NCBI GenBank assembly: GCA_937911845.1
Contig: CALDQF010000365.1
Location: forward strand, 1-5,418
Reading direction: 5' to 3'
From: an uncultured Phycisphaera sp.
Lineage (GTDB): Bacteria; Planctomycetota; Phycisphaerae; Phycisphaerales; SM1A02
Length of the DNA stretch: 5,418 bases
Shown in pieces: positions 1-5,189 of this stretch. Every line of letters begins with the position of its first letter. Position 1 is the first letter of the stretch. The notes under the pieces were generated by a model. It saw only the letters and a list, made by a program, of their open reading frames with translations, did no database searches and had not been told where the DNA came from. A program made the position numbers and the translations under genes.

Positions 1-280
1 TGTTGTGATCTGCGAAGCCTGGGGGTTGGATCCGATCTCGAAGATCACCACGTCCAAATCGCCGGGCGGCATCGATGGCACGGACCATCATGTTCCACTG
101 GACGCGATTGGCGAATAGAACAACACCCACACTCAAGGCCAGTAAGGCACAGATCACCACCAGGATTTCTGTTGTGGCGAGTTCCTGTTGTGAAGATCTC
201 CACAACAAGAAGCTGCCGGCAAGAATTTGCAAAATTACGATCAATGCGCCTGACCACCAGTGGATAGAACGATTGTTCAT
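1..280 (-). CDS. Sensor histidine kinase, N-terminal part (PhoR-like), cut by the left window edge
   Basis: This is the first 93 codons of an inner-membrane sensor kinase that would phosphorylate the adjacent response regulator. The start is the ATG at 280-278, which shares one base with the regulator stop codon (TGATG), so translation is probably coupled; no strong separate Shine-Dalgarno site is visible. The protein begins MNNRSIHWWSGALIVILQ. Two hydrophobic segments, about residues 8-27 and 38-57, are separated by only about 10 polar residues, so there is almost no extracytoplasmic sensor domain. After the second helix comes a charged linker with FGRGDLRDRI (75-84), which resembles a HAMP or PhoR-type linker. 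The dimerisation/phosphoacceptor and ATPase domains lie outside the window. Kinase identity therefore rests on membrane topology, the linker and the regulator-kinase gene order. A PhoR-like role in phosphate sensing is an inference. Confidence 0.8.
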   Translation of the reverse strand, partial: MNNRSIHWWSGALIVILQILAGSFLLWRSSQQELATTEILVVICALLALSVGVVLFANRVQWNMMVRAIDAARRFGRGDLRDRIQPPGFADHN

Positions 281-993
281 CAGGCGCCGTCAGGACTTTC
301 AGACAGGCGGTATCCCACACCACGTACGGTTTCGATCATTCGGCCAGCTTCACCAAGTTTGCGACGAAGCGCGGTCACGTGCACATCAACGGTACGGCTG
401 GAAAGAATGGTGTTTCCTCCATGCACGGCCGAAATGATTTGGTCGCGGGTTCGAACGAAGCCTGGTCGATCAGCGAGGTATTTCAAAATGCCAAACTCAG
501 TGATGGTGAGGTTGAGTGTTTCGCCTCGCACCGTTACACGGTGGCGTTCCGTGTCAATCGCCAACTCCTCGGCCAAGTTAATCAAGCCTCCAGGCTTCAA
601 TTCTGGTTCTCCCGCAGAGGCGCGCCGAAGCACACTCTTGACCCGGGCCACCAAAACCCGAGGGCTGAAGGGCTTCGTGATGTAATCATCGGCTCCAAGT
701 TCAATGCCAGTGACCACATCAGATTCTTCACCCTTGGCGGTCACCATGATGACAGGAAGCTTTTCGGTTTCCTCATTGCGGCGTAACCTCCGGCAGACTT
801 CTAGGCCGTCGAGATCGGGGAGCATCAAATCAAGAAGCACACAGTCAGGCATGCTTCGGGCAATTGCGTCAATGCCGGCTTTCCCGGAGTGCACGATAGA
901 AGTCTGAAATCCGTTGCGATCCATGTGCATGCGAATCAGCTCGGCAATCTCAGGTTCGTCTTCAACAATCAGAATCTTTTGCTTCAGGTTCAT
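280..993 (-). CDS. PhoB/OmpR-family two-component response regulator
   Basis: This 237-residue protein is a DNA-binding response regulator, close to the usual PhoB length (about 229). The receiver domain (about 4-120) has the acidic pocket E11-D12, phosphoacceptor D55 in LLDLMLPD, switch T85 in MVTAKGEE, and K107 in GADDYITKPFSP, which is very like PhoB. The winged-helix effector domain (about 135-232) ends with the typical SSRTVDVHVTALRRKL and ETVRGVGYRL segments. The ATG at 993-991 is preceded by GAGGA (complement of 1003-1007) at 9 nt. The gene is followed by the kinase gene with a TGATG overlap, so the two form one operon. It is divergent from the SDR-dehydrogenase-deaminase operon across 118 bp. 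It could be the phosphate regulator PhoB or a local regulator of the tryptophan cluster. Family assignment is firm; the target is not known. Confidence 0.96.
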   Translation of the reverse strand: MNLKQKILIVEDEPEIAELIRMHMDRNGFQTSIVHSGKAGIDAIARSMPDCVLLDLMLPDLDGLEVCRRLRRNEETEKLPVIMVTAKGEESDVVTGIELGADDYITKPFSPRVLVARVKSVLRRASAGEPELKPGGLINLAEELAIDTERHRVTVRGETLNLTITEFGILKYLADRPGFVRTRDQIISAVHGGNTILSSRTVDVHVTALRRKLGEAGRMIETVRGVGYRLSESPDGA

Positions 994-1005
994 GGAATCG
1001 ATTCC
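994..1005. repeat. Perfect 12-bp palindrome between Shine-Dalgarno site and start codon of the response regulator
   Basis: GGAATCGATTCC reads identically on both strands. On the minus strand it directly abuts the ATG of the response regulator, and its first bases form part of the GAGGA ribosome binding site. It could be an operator half-site pair or a minor mRNA structure, but a hairpin would have at most a 4-bp stem with a 4-nt loop. Chance occurrence cannot be excluded. Confidence 0.4.
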
Positions 1006-1007
1006 TC
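1003..1007 (-). promoter_or_regulatory. Ribosome binding site of the response regulator
   Basis: The minus strand reads GAGGA here, 9 nt before the ATG at 993. It supports that start over downstream methionines and overlaps one arm of the 12-bp palindrome. Confidence 0.65.
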
Positions 1008-1041
1008 ACGAGGCTGGACCGAGACAGTAGGACGAAAAAGT

Positions 1042-1063
1042 GTTGATTTGGTGAAGATTTGGT
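1042..1063. repeat. Tandem 11-bp direct repeat, candidate PhoB-family operator
   Basis: Two consecutive 11-mers, GTTGATTTGGT (1042-1052) and GAAGATTTGGT (1053-1063), match at 9 of 11 positions, and the 8-mer GATTTGGT recurs exactly 11 bp apart. The preceding 11-mer (1031-1041, GACGAAAAAGT) matches the second unit at 6 of 11 positions and could be a degenerate third unit. PhoB/PhoP-type regulators are known to bind head-to-tail sites with an 11-bp period. The core does not match the E. coli Pho box CTGTCAT. The repeat begins 49 bp from each divergent start codon (993 and 1112). The repeat is seen directly; the operator role is inferred. Confidence 0.5.
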
Positions 1064-1099
1064 TCAAAGCCAGCATCCATGGGCATTGTCTTTGTTTGT

Positions 1100-1103
1100 A
1101 GGA
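1100..1103 (+). promoter_or_regulatory. Probable ribosome binding site of the SDR gene
   Basis: AGGA lies 8 nt before the ATG at 1112. It is what selects this start over the in-frame ATG at 1079 and the GTG at 1109. Confidence 0.5.
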
Positions 1104-1111
1104 TTTTTGTG

Positions 1112-1912
1112 ATGTTAAGTCCGCAAAATTCTGTCAAAAACGTCATTTGTTCTGATGCCCTTTCGGGACGAAAAGCGCTGGTGGGTGGCGCGTCCAAAGG
1201 TTTGGGGCAGGCCATCGCCCATGCGCTCGCCTCCGCCGGTGCAGGGGTACACGGCCTGTCCCGTGACGAGACGACTTTGTCTGCGGCCATGCAAAATCTA
1301 CCGGGATCGGGACATCGAGCAACTGCAGTCGATTTTGACCAGAGTGTGGAGCTGGGGAACTTGGTGGGTGATGAGTGTTACGACATCCTGATCCACAACA
1401 CGGGCGGACCCGCGGCGGGACCGCTGTTCGAAGCGGATCCCGATGATCTGGATACTGCCTTTCGCCGTCATGTTCGTTCGGCCCACGTGCTGATGCAGCA
1501 AGTCCTGCCCGGCATGCGGGCCCAAGGCTTTGGACGCATTGTGTTGGTGGTTTCAACCAGTGTGATTACTCCAATCCAAGGCCTCGGGGTCTCCAACACC
1601 ATCCGCAACGCCATTGCCAACTGGGCTCGAACCCTTGCGGTCGAGTTGGCTGGAGATGGCATCACGGTGAATTGCTTGTTGCCAGGATTCACAGATACCG
1701 ACCGCTTGACATCATTGATCGAAGGTCGTGCGAATCGACAAGATTGCACCCCTGAACAAGTACGAGACGCGATGATCGCGAGTGTGCCAGCGGGGCGTCT
1801 TGGCCATCCTGGCGAATTGGCGGCATTGGCCACGTTCTTGTGTTCCGAAGCCGCGGGCTACGTCAATGGCACAACTATTCCTGTCGACGGGGGACGGGTG
1901 GTGGCCGGATGA
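1112..1912 (+). CDS. Atypical short-chain dehydrogenase/reductase (SDR) lacking the canonical Tyr-x3-Lys
   Basis: This 266-residue Rossmann-fold protein belongs to the SDR superfamily. Features seen are the nucleotide-binding loop GGASKGLG (25-32), NTGG (96-99, the usual NNAG position), GITVNCLLPG (182-191), and the C-terminal signature GYVNGTTIPVDGG (249-261). Aligned to FabG, catalytic Ser is S148, but the Tyr position is S161 and the Lys position is R165 (SNTIR instead of YxxxK). The structural Asn before the active site appears to be H120. Such divergent SDRs are known as a subgroup of FabG-like proteins with imperfect catalytic motifs, so this is unlikely to be a sequencing error. The ATG at 1112 has AGGA 8 nt upstream; the next upstream ATG (1079) lacks a site. 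The gene heads the operon and overlaps the dehydrogenase gene by 4 bp. A role in 2-aminomuconate metabolism is inferred from context only; substrate unknown. Confidence 0.9.
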   Translation: MLSPQNSVKNVICSDALSGRKALVGGASKGLGQAIAHALASAGAGVHGLSRDETTLSAAMQNLPGSGHRATAVDFDQSVELGNLVGDECYDILIHNTGGPAAGPLFEADPDDLDTAFRRHVRSAHVLMQQVLPGMRAQGFGRIVLVVSTSVITPIQGLGVSNTIRNAIANWARTLAVELAGDGITVNCLLPGFTDTDRLTSLIEGRANRQDCTPEQVRDAMIASVPAGRLGHPGELAALATFLCSEAAGYVNGTTIPVDGGRVVAG

Positions 1913-3357
1913 TGGATCTGCACCATTGGATTGATGGCGCATTCGTCCCTGCTTCAAAAGGGGGGTGGATTCCTGTCACCGAACCAGCCACCGGAAAGAC
2001 CTTTGCCCGCTGCGCGGCGGGAACATCCTCAGACATCGAATGCGCGGTGCAGTCCGCCCGATCCGCCTTTCCCGCGTGGTCGCAAACCACGACAGCCGAA
2101 CGTGTGGCACTGCTGGAGCGCTTTGCAGCTCTGATTGATGACCACTGCGACGAGTTGGCCATGCTGGAATCACAAGATGGCGGCAAACCGATCGCCCGAG
2201 CGCAATCGGTTGAAATTCCACGTGTGGCGGAGAACTTGCGGTTCTTTGCTTCGGCTTTGCGGCACGAGCACAATGACGCCTTCACGAGCGCACCGGATGT
2301 TTTGCATTGGACCCATCGTCGTCCACGGGGAGTGGCGGGATGCATTTCGCCTTGGAACCTCCCGTTGTATTTGCTTTCGTGGAAAGTAGCGCCGGCCCTC
2401 GCGGCGGGATGCACTGTGGTCGCTAAACCAAGCGAGGTGACGCCAGCCACCGCCACTCGGTTTGCGGAGTTGTCCGGAGAAGCCGGATTTCCTTCAGGCG
2501 TCTTGAACATCGTCCACGGCCTGGGCTCCGAGGCGGGCTCTGCGTTGGTGCAGCACCCTGATGTCCCCACAATTTCTTTTACGGGTGGGACCGCCACGGG
2601 ACGTGACATTGCGGTGTCCTGTGCGAAGCAATTCAAAAGAACTTCATTGGAACTCGGAGGGAAGAACCCATTTGTGGTCTTTGCCGATGCTGATCTTGAT
2701 CGCGCGGCCAGCGAAGCGGCCCGAGCCGCCTTCAGCAATACCGGCCAGATTTGTCTGTGTGGATCAAGGATCTTGGTGGAATCCTCAGTCTTGCCACAAT
2801 TCCAAGAGAAGTTGTTGGCGGCTACGGCGGCCATGCGAGTCGGTGACCCCGCTGATACGACCACGCACATTGGTTCGATGGTCTCGGAGCCCCATTACCT
2901 CAAGGTAAAGCACGCCATCGAATCCGCACCAGGCACGGTGCTTTGCGGCGGAGGGCGGCCGAGTGATCTTCCGGATCGGTGCCGTGAAGGGTGGTTCCTC
3001 GAGCCGACGATTTTGACGGACTTGCCAGAATCTTGTGCGCTCGAGCGGGAAGAAACCTTTGGACCGGTGGCCAGCCTTCGTGCTTTTTCGGATGAATCTG
3101 ATGCGCTTCGTTTGGCGAATGCCACGCCATACGGATTGGCCGCCAGCGTCTGGACCAAGGACCTTGACCGAGCCCACCGTTTGGCTCAGCGGGTTGAAGC
3201 CGGCGTGATCTGGATCAACGCTTGGATGGTTCGTGACCTTCGTACACCATTTGGTGGGGCGAAGCAGTCGGGGCTGGGCCGAGAGGGCGGGATTGAGTCG
3301 GTACATTTTTTCCAAGAACCCGCCGGGGTGACGTTGCGTTTGGGAGATCCATCATGA
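1909..3357 (+). CDS. nbaE: 2-aminomuconate 6-semialdehyde dehydrogenase (ALDH8A1/NbaE/AmnC type)
   Basis: This 482-residue NAD-dependent aldehyde dehydrogenase probably oxidises 2-aminomuconate 6-semialdehyde to 2-aminomuconate in the cytoplasm. Class motifs are SPWNLPLYLLSWK (147-159, with oxyanion-hole N150), AKPSE (172-176), general base E248 in LELGGKNP, nucleophile C282 in GQICLCGSR, and E382 in EETFGPV. The C-terminal part INAWMVRDLRTPFGG (436-450) and GLGREGG closely resemble human ALDH8A1 and the Pseudomonas enzyme, including the ICLC and WNLPLYLL segments, which favours this substrate over generic betaine-aldehyde-type enzymes. The start is in an ATGATG at 1909; either ATG (1909 or 1912) overlaps or abuts the SDR stop. 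The gene is followed by the deaminase gene with a 4-bp ATGA overlap, matching the next reaction step. 2-Hydroxymuconate semialdehyde dehydrogenase is the main alternative; adjacent deaminase and kynurenine genes argue against it. Confidence 0.93.
   Translation: MMDLHHWIDGAFVPASKGGWIPVTEPATGKTFARCAAGTSSDIECAVQSARSAFPAWSQTTTAERVALLERFAALIDDHCDELAMLESQDGGKPIARAQSVEIPRVAENLRFFASALRHEHNDAFTSAPDVLHWTHRRPRGVAGCISPWNLPLYLLSWKVAPALAAGCTVVAKPSEVTPATATRFAELSGEAGFPSGVLNIVHGLGSEAGSALVQHPDVPTISFTGGTATGRDIAVSCAKQFKRTSLELGGKNPFVVFADADLDRAASEAARAAFSNTGQICLCGSRILVESSVLPQFQEKLLAATAAMRVGDPADTTTHIGSMVSEPHYLKVKHAIESAPGTVLCGGGRPSDLPDRCREGWFLEPTILTDLPESCALEREETFGPVASLRAFSDESDALRLANATPYGLAASVWTKDLDRAHRLAQRVEAGVIWINAWMVRDLRTPFGGAKQSGLGREGGIESVHFFQEPAGVTLRLGDPS
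3342..3346 (+). promoter_or_regulatory. Ribosome binding site of the 2-aminomuconate deaminase gene
   Basis: GGGAG inside the last codons of the dehydrogenase gene lies 7 nt before the ATG at 3354. It supports the start that overlaps the upstream stop (ATGA). Confidence 0.6.
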
Positions 3358-3812
3358 GTGTTGAGTCTGATCGTGCTCCCGAACCCGTGGGGCCTTATCC
3401 CCATGCCCGCTGGGCTGGTGATTTCTTGTACGTGTCGGGAGTCGGTCCCCGTCAACGTGGCAGCAGCGTCATCCCAGGCGTGGAGCTGGACGAAGACGGA
3501 CGCATCATTGCGGCCGACATCAAGGCGCAGTGTGAATCTTGCTTCGCCAACGTGAAAGCGGTGGTCGAGGATGCTGGCGCTGAATGGTCGGATGTTTTCG
3601 ACGTGTTGTCATTTTTGACCCATATGGATCGAGATTTTTCTGGCTACAACGAGGTGTACGCCAAATGGTTTGCTGGTCCGGATGGTCCCCGTCCCACGCG
3701 AACCACGGTGGAAATTGGGGCATTGCCCACGCCCATCGCGGTTGAACTCAAAGTGGTGTGTTACCGGCCGGGTGGGCCAATCAAAACCGCACGAACGGGT
3801 GAGGCGTCGTAG
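3354..3812 (+). CDS. nbaF: RidA/YjgF-fold 2-aminomuconate deaminase (NbaF/AmnD type)
   Basis: This 152-residue protein of the RidA (YjgF/YER057c/UK114) family probably hydrolyses 2-aminomuconate to 4-oxalocrotonate and ammonia, directly after the dehydrogenase encoded upstream. Family features are PVGPYPHARWAGDFLYVSG (11-29), the helix with AQCESCFANVKAVVEDAGA (58-76), FSGYNEVYAKWF (95-106) and PTRTTVEIGALP (114-125), in which R116 occupies the conserved imine/carboxylate-binding arginine position. The insert RQRGSSVIPGVELDEDG after the first strand resembles 2-aminomuconate deaminases more than housekeeping RidA. The start ATG at 3354 overlaps the dehydrogenase stop by 4 bp. The conserved fold ends near residue 135; residues 136-152 form a tail encoded entirely antisense to the 3' end of the convergent formamidase gene. 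A general enamine/imine deaminase is the alternative, but the operon context argues for the catabolic role. Confidence 0.9.
   Translation: MSVESDRAPEPVGPYPHARWAGDFLYVSGVGPRQRGSSVIPGVELDEDGRIIAADIKAQCESCFANVKAVVEDAGAEWSDVFDVLSFLTHMDRDFSGYNEVYAKWFAGPDGPRPTRTTVEIGALPTPIAVELKVVCYRPGGPIKTARTGEAS
3761..3812. other. Convergent antisense overlap of deaminase and formamidase 3' ends (52 bp)
   Basis: Both strands code here. The plus strand encodes deaminase residues 136-152 plus stop, and the minus strand encodes about the last 17 residues of the formamidase plus stop. No intergenic space and no hairpin-plus-T-run terminator is visible between the operons, so transcripts of the two should overlap unless Rho or distant signals end them. 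Confidence 0.85.
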
Positions 3813-4390
3813 CCTGCTAAGGGGAGCGGGAATGCGATCAAATGCCAGAGTCCGGCGGAGACTTCCGCCAACCTCAACTGTTCCAAGATCCAAAGGCCAT
3901 GCACGCCCGCGCGATGATGCGCGACCAAGTCTTTTGCGTCGGCGGCATCAACACTTGGGGTGTCGACGCCAATCAGTTGCACGCCACGCTCTGCGATCGC
4001 ATCCATGAATGCGGGGCTCATCGGGCGATACTTCGGGTTGAAAGTGTTGGGGTCAGGATGGGACTGGGTCCGCACCAACAAGCGTGGGGGAAGATCACCT
4101 TCGGGCAGGACGGAAGCAGGCACCGGACCATCACCGCGAGCGTCAATCATCAGAGCGGGGCCGTAGCCCAATGAAAGTGGCATGGACTCCACGCCAGCAC
4201 CATCTTTGATGTAATGGCATGGCCCATCAATATGGGTCCCCAAATGCACCGTGCTGTGCAGCGTCGAAAGAGTGAGGTGATCGCCTTGCCGCATGTCCAG
4301 AAGCATCTCCCGTGTTGGCGGAGTGTCGCCCGGAAAAACCGCCACGTCGGGGGTGAGTGGCATGGAGATGTCATGAATCTGGACATTCAT
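3761..4390 (-). CDS. kynB: Kynurenine formamidase, metal-dependent cyclase family (KynB)
   Basis: This 209-residue enzyme probably hydrolyses N-formyl-L-kynurenine to kynurenine and formate, the second step of tryptophan degradation. It has the family metal/active-site motif HLGTHIDGPCH with H49, H53, D55 and H59, and a later pair H158 and E170 (HHRAG...LEQ), whose 12-residue spacing agrees with the second metal site of bacterial KynB. N-terminal DISMPLTPDVAVFPGD (7-22) and C-terminal SPVRAVLIGPPG are also typical, and the length fits the family (about 205-215). The start chosen is ATG 4390-4388, sharing one base with the TDO stop (TGATG). An in-frame extension to 4534 is rejected because it lies within the TDO gene and adds no conserved sequence. 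Placement directly after TDO supports formamidase over other cyclase-family hydrolases. The 3' end overlaps the convergent deaminase gene by 52 bp. Confidence 0.93.
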   Translation of the reverse strand: MNVQIHDISMPLTPDVAVFPGDTPPTREMLLDMRQGDHLTLSTLHSTVHLGTHIDGPCHYIKDGAGVESMPLSLGYGPALMIDARGDGPVPASVLPEGDLPPRLLVRTQSHPDPNTFNPKYRPMSPAFMDAIAERGVQLIGVDTPSVDAADAKDLVAHHRAGVHGLWILEQLRLAEVSAGLWHLIAFPLPLAGYDASPVRAVLIGPPGR

Positions 4391-5175
4391 CAGAAGCGGT
4401 GCCGGATCGCCCAGAGGTCGGGGAAGAAGGGGTGGAAGAGACTCTTCTTGAGGAACTCCACGCCCAGCGAACCGCCCGTACCTTCCTTGGTACCAATGGT
4501 GCGTGACACCAGCTGTACATGGCGGTAACGCCACTCCATGAATCCTTCATCCAAGTCAATCATGGTCTCAAACATGCCAATCAGGTCTGGTCGGTCTGTG
4601 TACAGCTGGAAGAGCGCTTCCTGAACCCGCTCATCGGGCTGGGAGGGTTGCGTGACGTCGCGCTCGAGAATGTCCTGCGGAACCTCCGCGCCACAGCCCA
4701 CCAAGAATTGATGAAATGCATCTCGGAGGGTGGGTGCTGCAAGTCGGGCTTTAAGTTGCTCCAAGCCTTCAAGGTGCTCGGGCCAATGTTCCAACATGCC
4801 GGGGCGCTTGTAGCCCAAGAAGGTTTCGATCTCTCGAAATTGAACCGACTGGAAGCCACTGCTGGTCTCCAGTCGTTCACGAAAGGAGTTGAACGACCGG
4901 GGGGTCATCGTTTCCAAGATGTCGAGTTGGCCAACCAGTGTTTTCAGAATGGTGCGGCAGCGGCCAAGGGTGGCATGAGCGCCCCATTGCGAACCAGTTT
5001 GGAAGTCTGATTCCACCTTTTCCAATTCATGCAAGAGCAATTTGAACCACAGCTCATAAACCTGATGTATGACAATGAAAAGCATTTCATCGTGCTCAGG
5101 GGGATCGCTGCGGACGTGTTGCAGATCCAGCAACTGGTCCAGTTCGAGGTAGCGCGGGTAAGTCAAATCCGACAT
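4390..5175 (-). CDS. kynA: Tryptophan 2,3-dioxygenase (heme)
   Basis: This 261-residue cytosolic heme dioxygenase opens the indole ring of L-tryptophan with O2 to give N-formylkynurenine. Landmarks are HDEMLFIVIHQVYELWFKLL (28-47) with distal H37 and F33, TPRSFNSFR (91-99) with R99 at the substrate-carboxylate arginine, SGFQSVQFREIE (106-117), and WRYRH (215-219) with proximal heme ligand H219, followed 14 residues later by T233 in GTGGS. These spacings match the Xanthomonas enzyme (H55, R117, H240, T254). F95 replaces its Tyr113, as in the human enzyme. The protein is a little shorter at both ends than the Xanthomonas enzyme (about 298). The start at 5175 has AGGA (complement of 5186-5189) 10 nt upstream, overlapping the kmo stop. 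It sits 12 bp after kmo and overlaps kynB by one base, so the three form one operon. Confidence 0.98.
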   Translation of the reverse strand: MSDLTYPRYLELDQLLDLQHVRSDPPEHDEMLFIVIHQVYELWFKLLLHELEKVESDFQTGSQWGAHATLGRCRTILKTLVGQLDILETMTPRSFNSFRERLETSSGFQSVQFREIETFLGYKRPGMLEHWPEHLEGLEQLKARLAAPTLRDAFHQFLVGCGAEVPQDILERDVTQPSQPDERVQEALFQLYTDRPDLIGMFETMIDLDEGFMEWRYRHVQLVSRTIGTKEGTGGSLGVEFLKKSLFHPFFPDLWAIRHRF

Positions 5176-5185
5176 GGCATAAGGA

Positions 5186-5189
5186 TCCT
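5186..5189 (-). promoter_or_regulatory. Ribosome binding site of the tryptophan 2,3-dioxygenase gene
   Basis: The minus strand reads AGGA across the TAG stop of kmo, 10 nt before the dioxygenase ATG. This implies translational coupling between kmo and the dioxygenase and supports the start at 5175. Confidence 0.5.

Larger units (their letters stand above)
994..1111. promoter_or_regulatory. Divergent intergenic region between response regulator and SDR operon
   Basis: This 118-bp non-coding stretch must hold the promoters of both divergent operons. It contains a 12-bp palindrome (994-1005), the regulator's Shine-Dalgarno site (complement of 1003-1007), a tandem 11-bp repeat (1042-1063) and the probable SDR ribosome binding site AGGA (1100-1103). 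I see no convincing -35/-10 pair on either strand. TACTGT (complement of 1024-1029) and TAGGAT (1099-1104) are only weak -10 candidates. Activator-dependent promoters often lack a good -35 box, which would fit control by the adjacent regulator, but this is inference. Confidence 0.6.

Noticed and set aside
45..323. Minus-strand 92-codon ORF over the kinase/regulator junction
   Set aside because: It is a shifted frame of the kinase start and regulator end. The frame starting at 280 gives two membrane helices and a HAMP-like linker, whereas this one gives cysteine- and arginine-rich sequence with no family features.
1131..1145. CTGTCA plus GTCA resembling an E. coli Pho box near the SDR start
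   Set aside because: The GTCA cores are 9 bp apart instead of 11, the second half lacks CT, and the site lies inside the SDR coding region.
1840..1908. Longer N-terminus for the aldehyde dehydrogenase starting at 1840
   Set aside because: The extra 23 residues overlap the well-conserved SDR C-terminus in another frame and have no counterpart in the family; the ATGATG at 1909 gives the normal N-terminus.
1875..2870. 331-codon open frame antisense to the aldehyde dehydrogenase
   Set aside because: Long antisense frames are expected opposite GC-rich coding sequence. The translation shows no recognisable domain, and the opposite strand is an unambiguous aldehyde dehydrogenase.
4223..4241. Imperfect inverted repeat GGCCCAT...ATGGGTCC as possible hairpin
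   Set aside because: It falls in the codons of the KynB active-site motif HLGTHIDGPCH, so the bases are explained by protein conservation; there is no T-run.
4391..4534. 48-residue N-terminal extension of KynB
   Set aside because: It lies wholly within the dioxygenase gene, lacks family similarity, and the TGATG start at 4390 yields the expected length.
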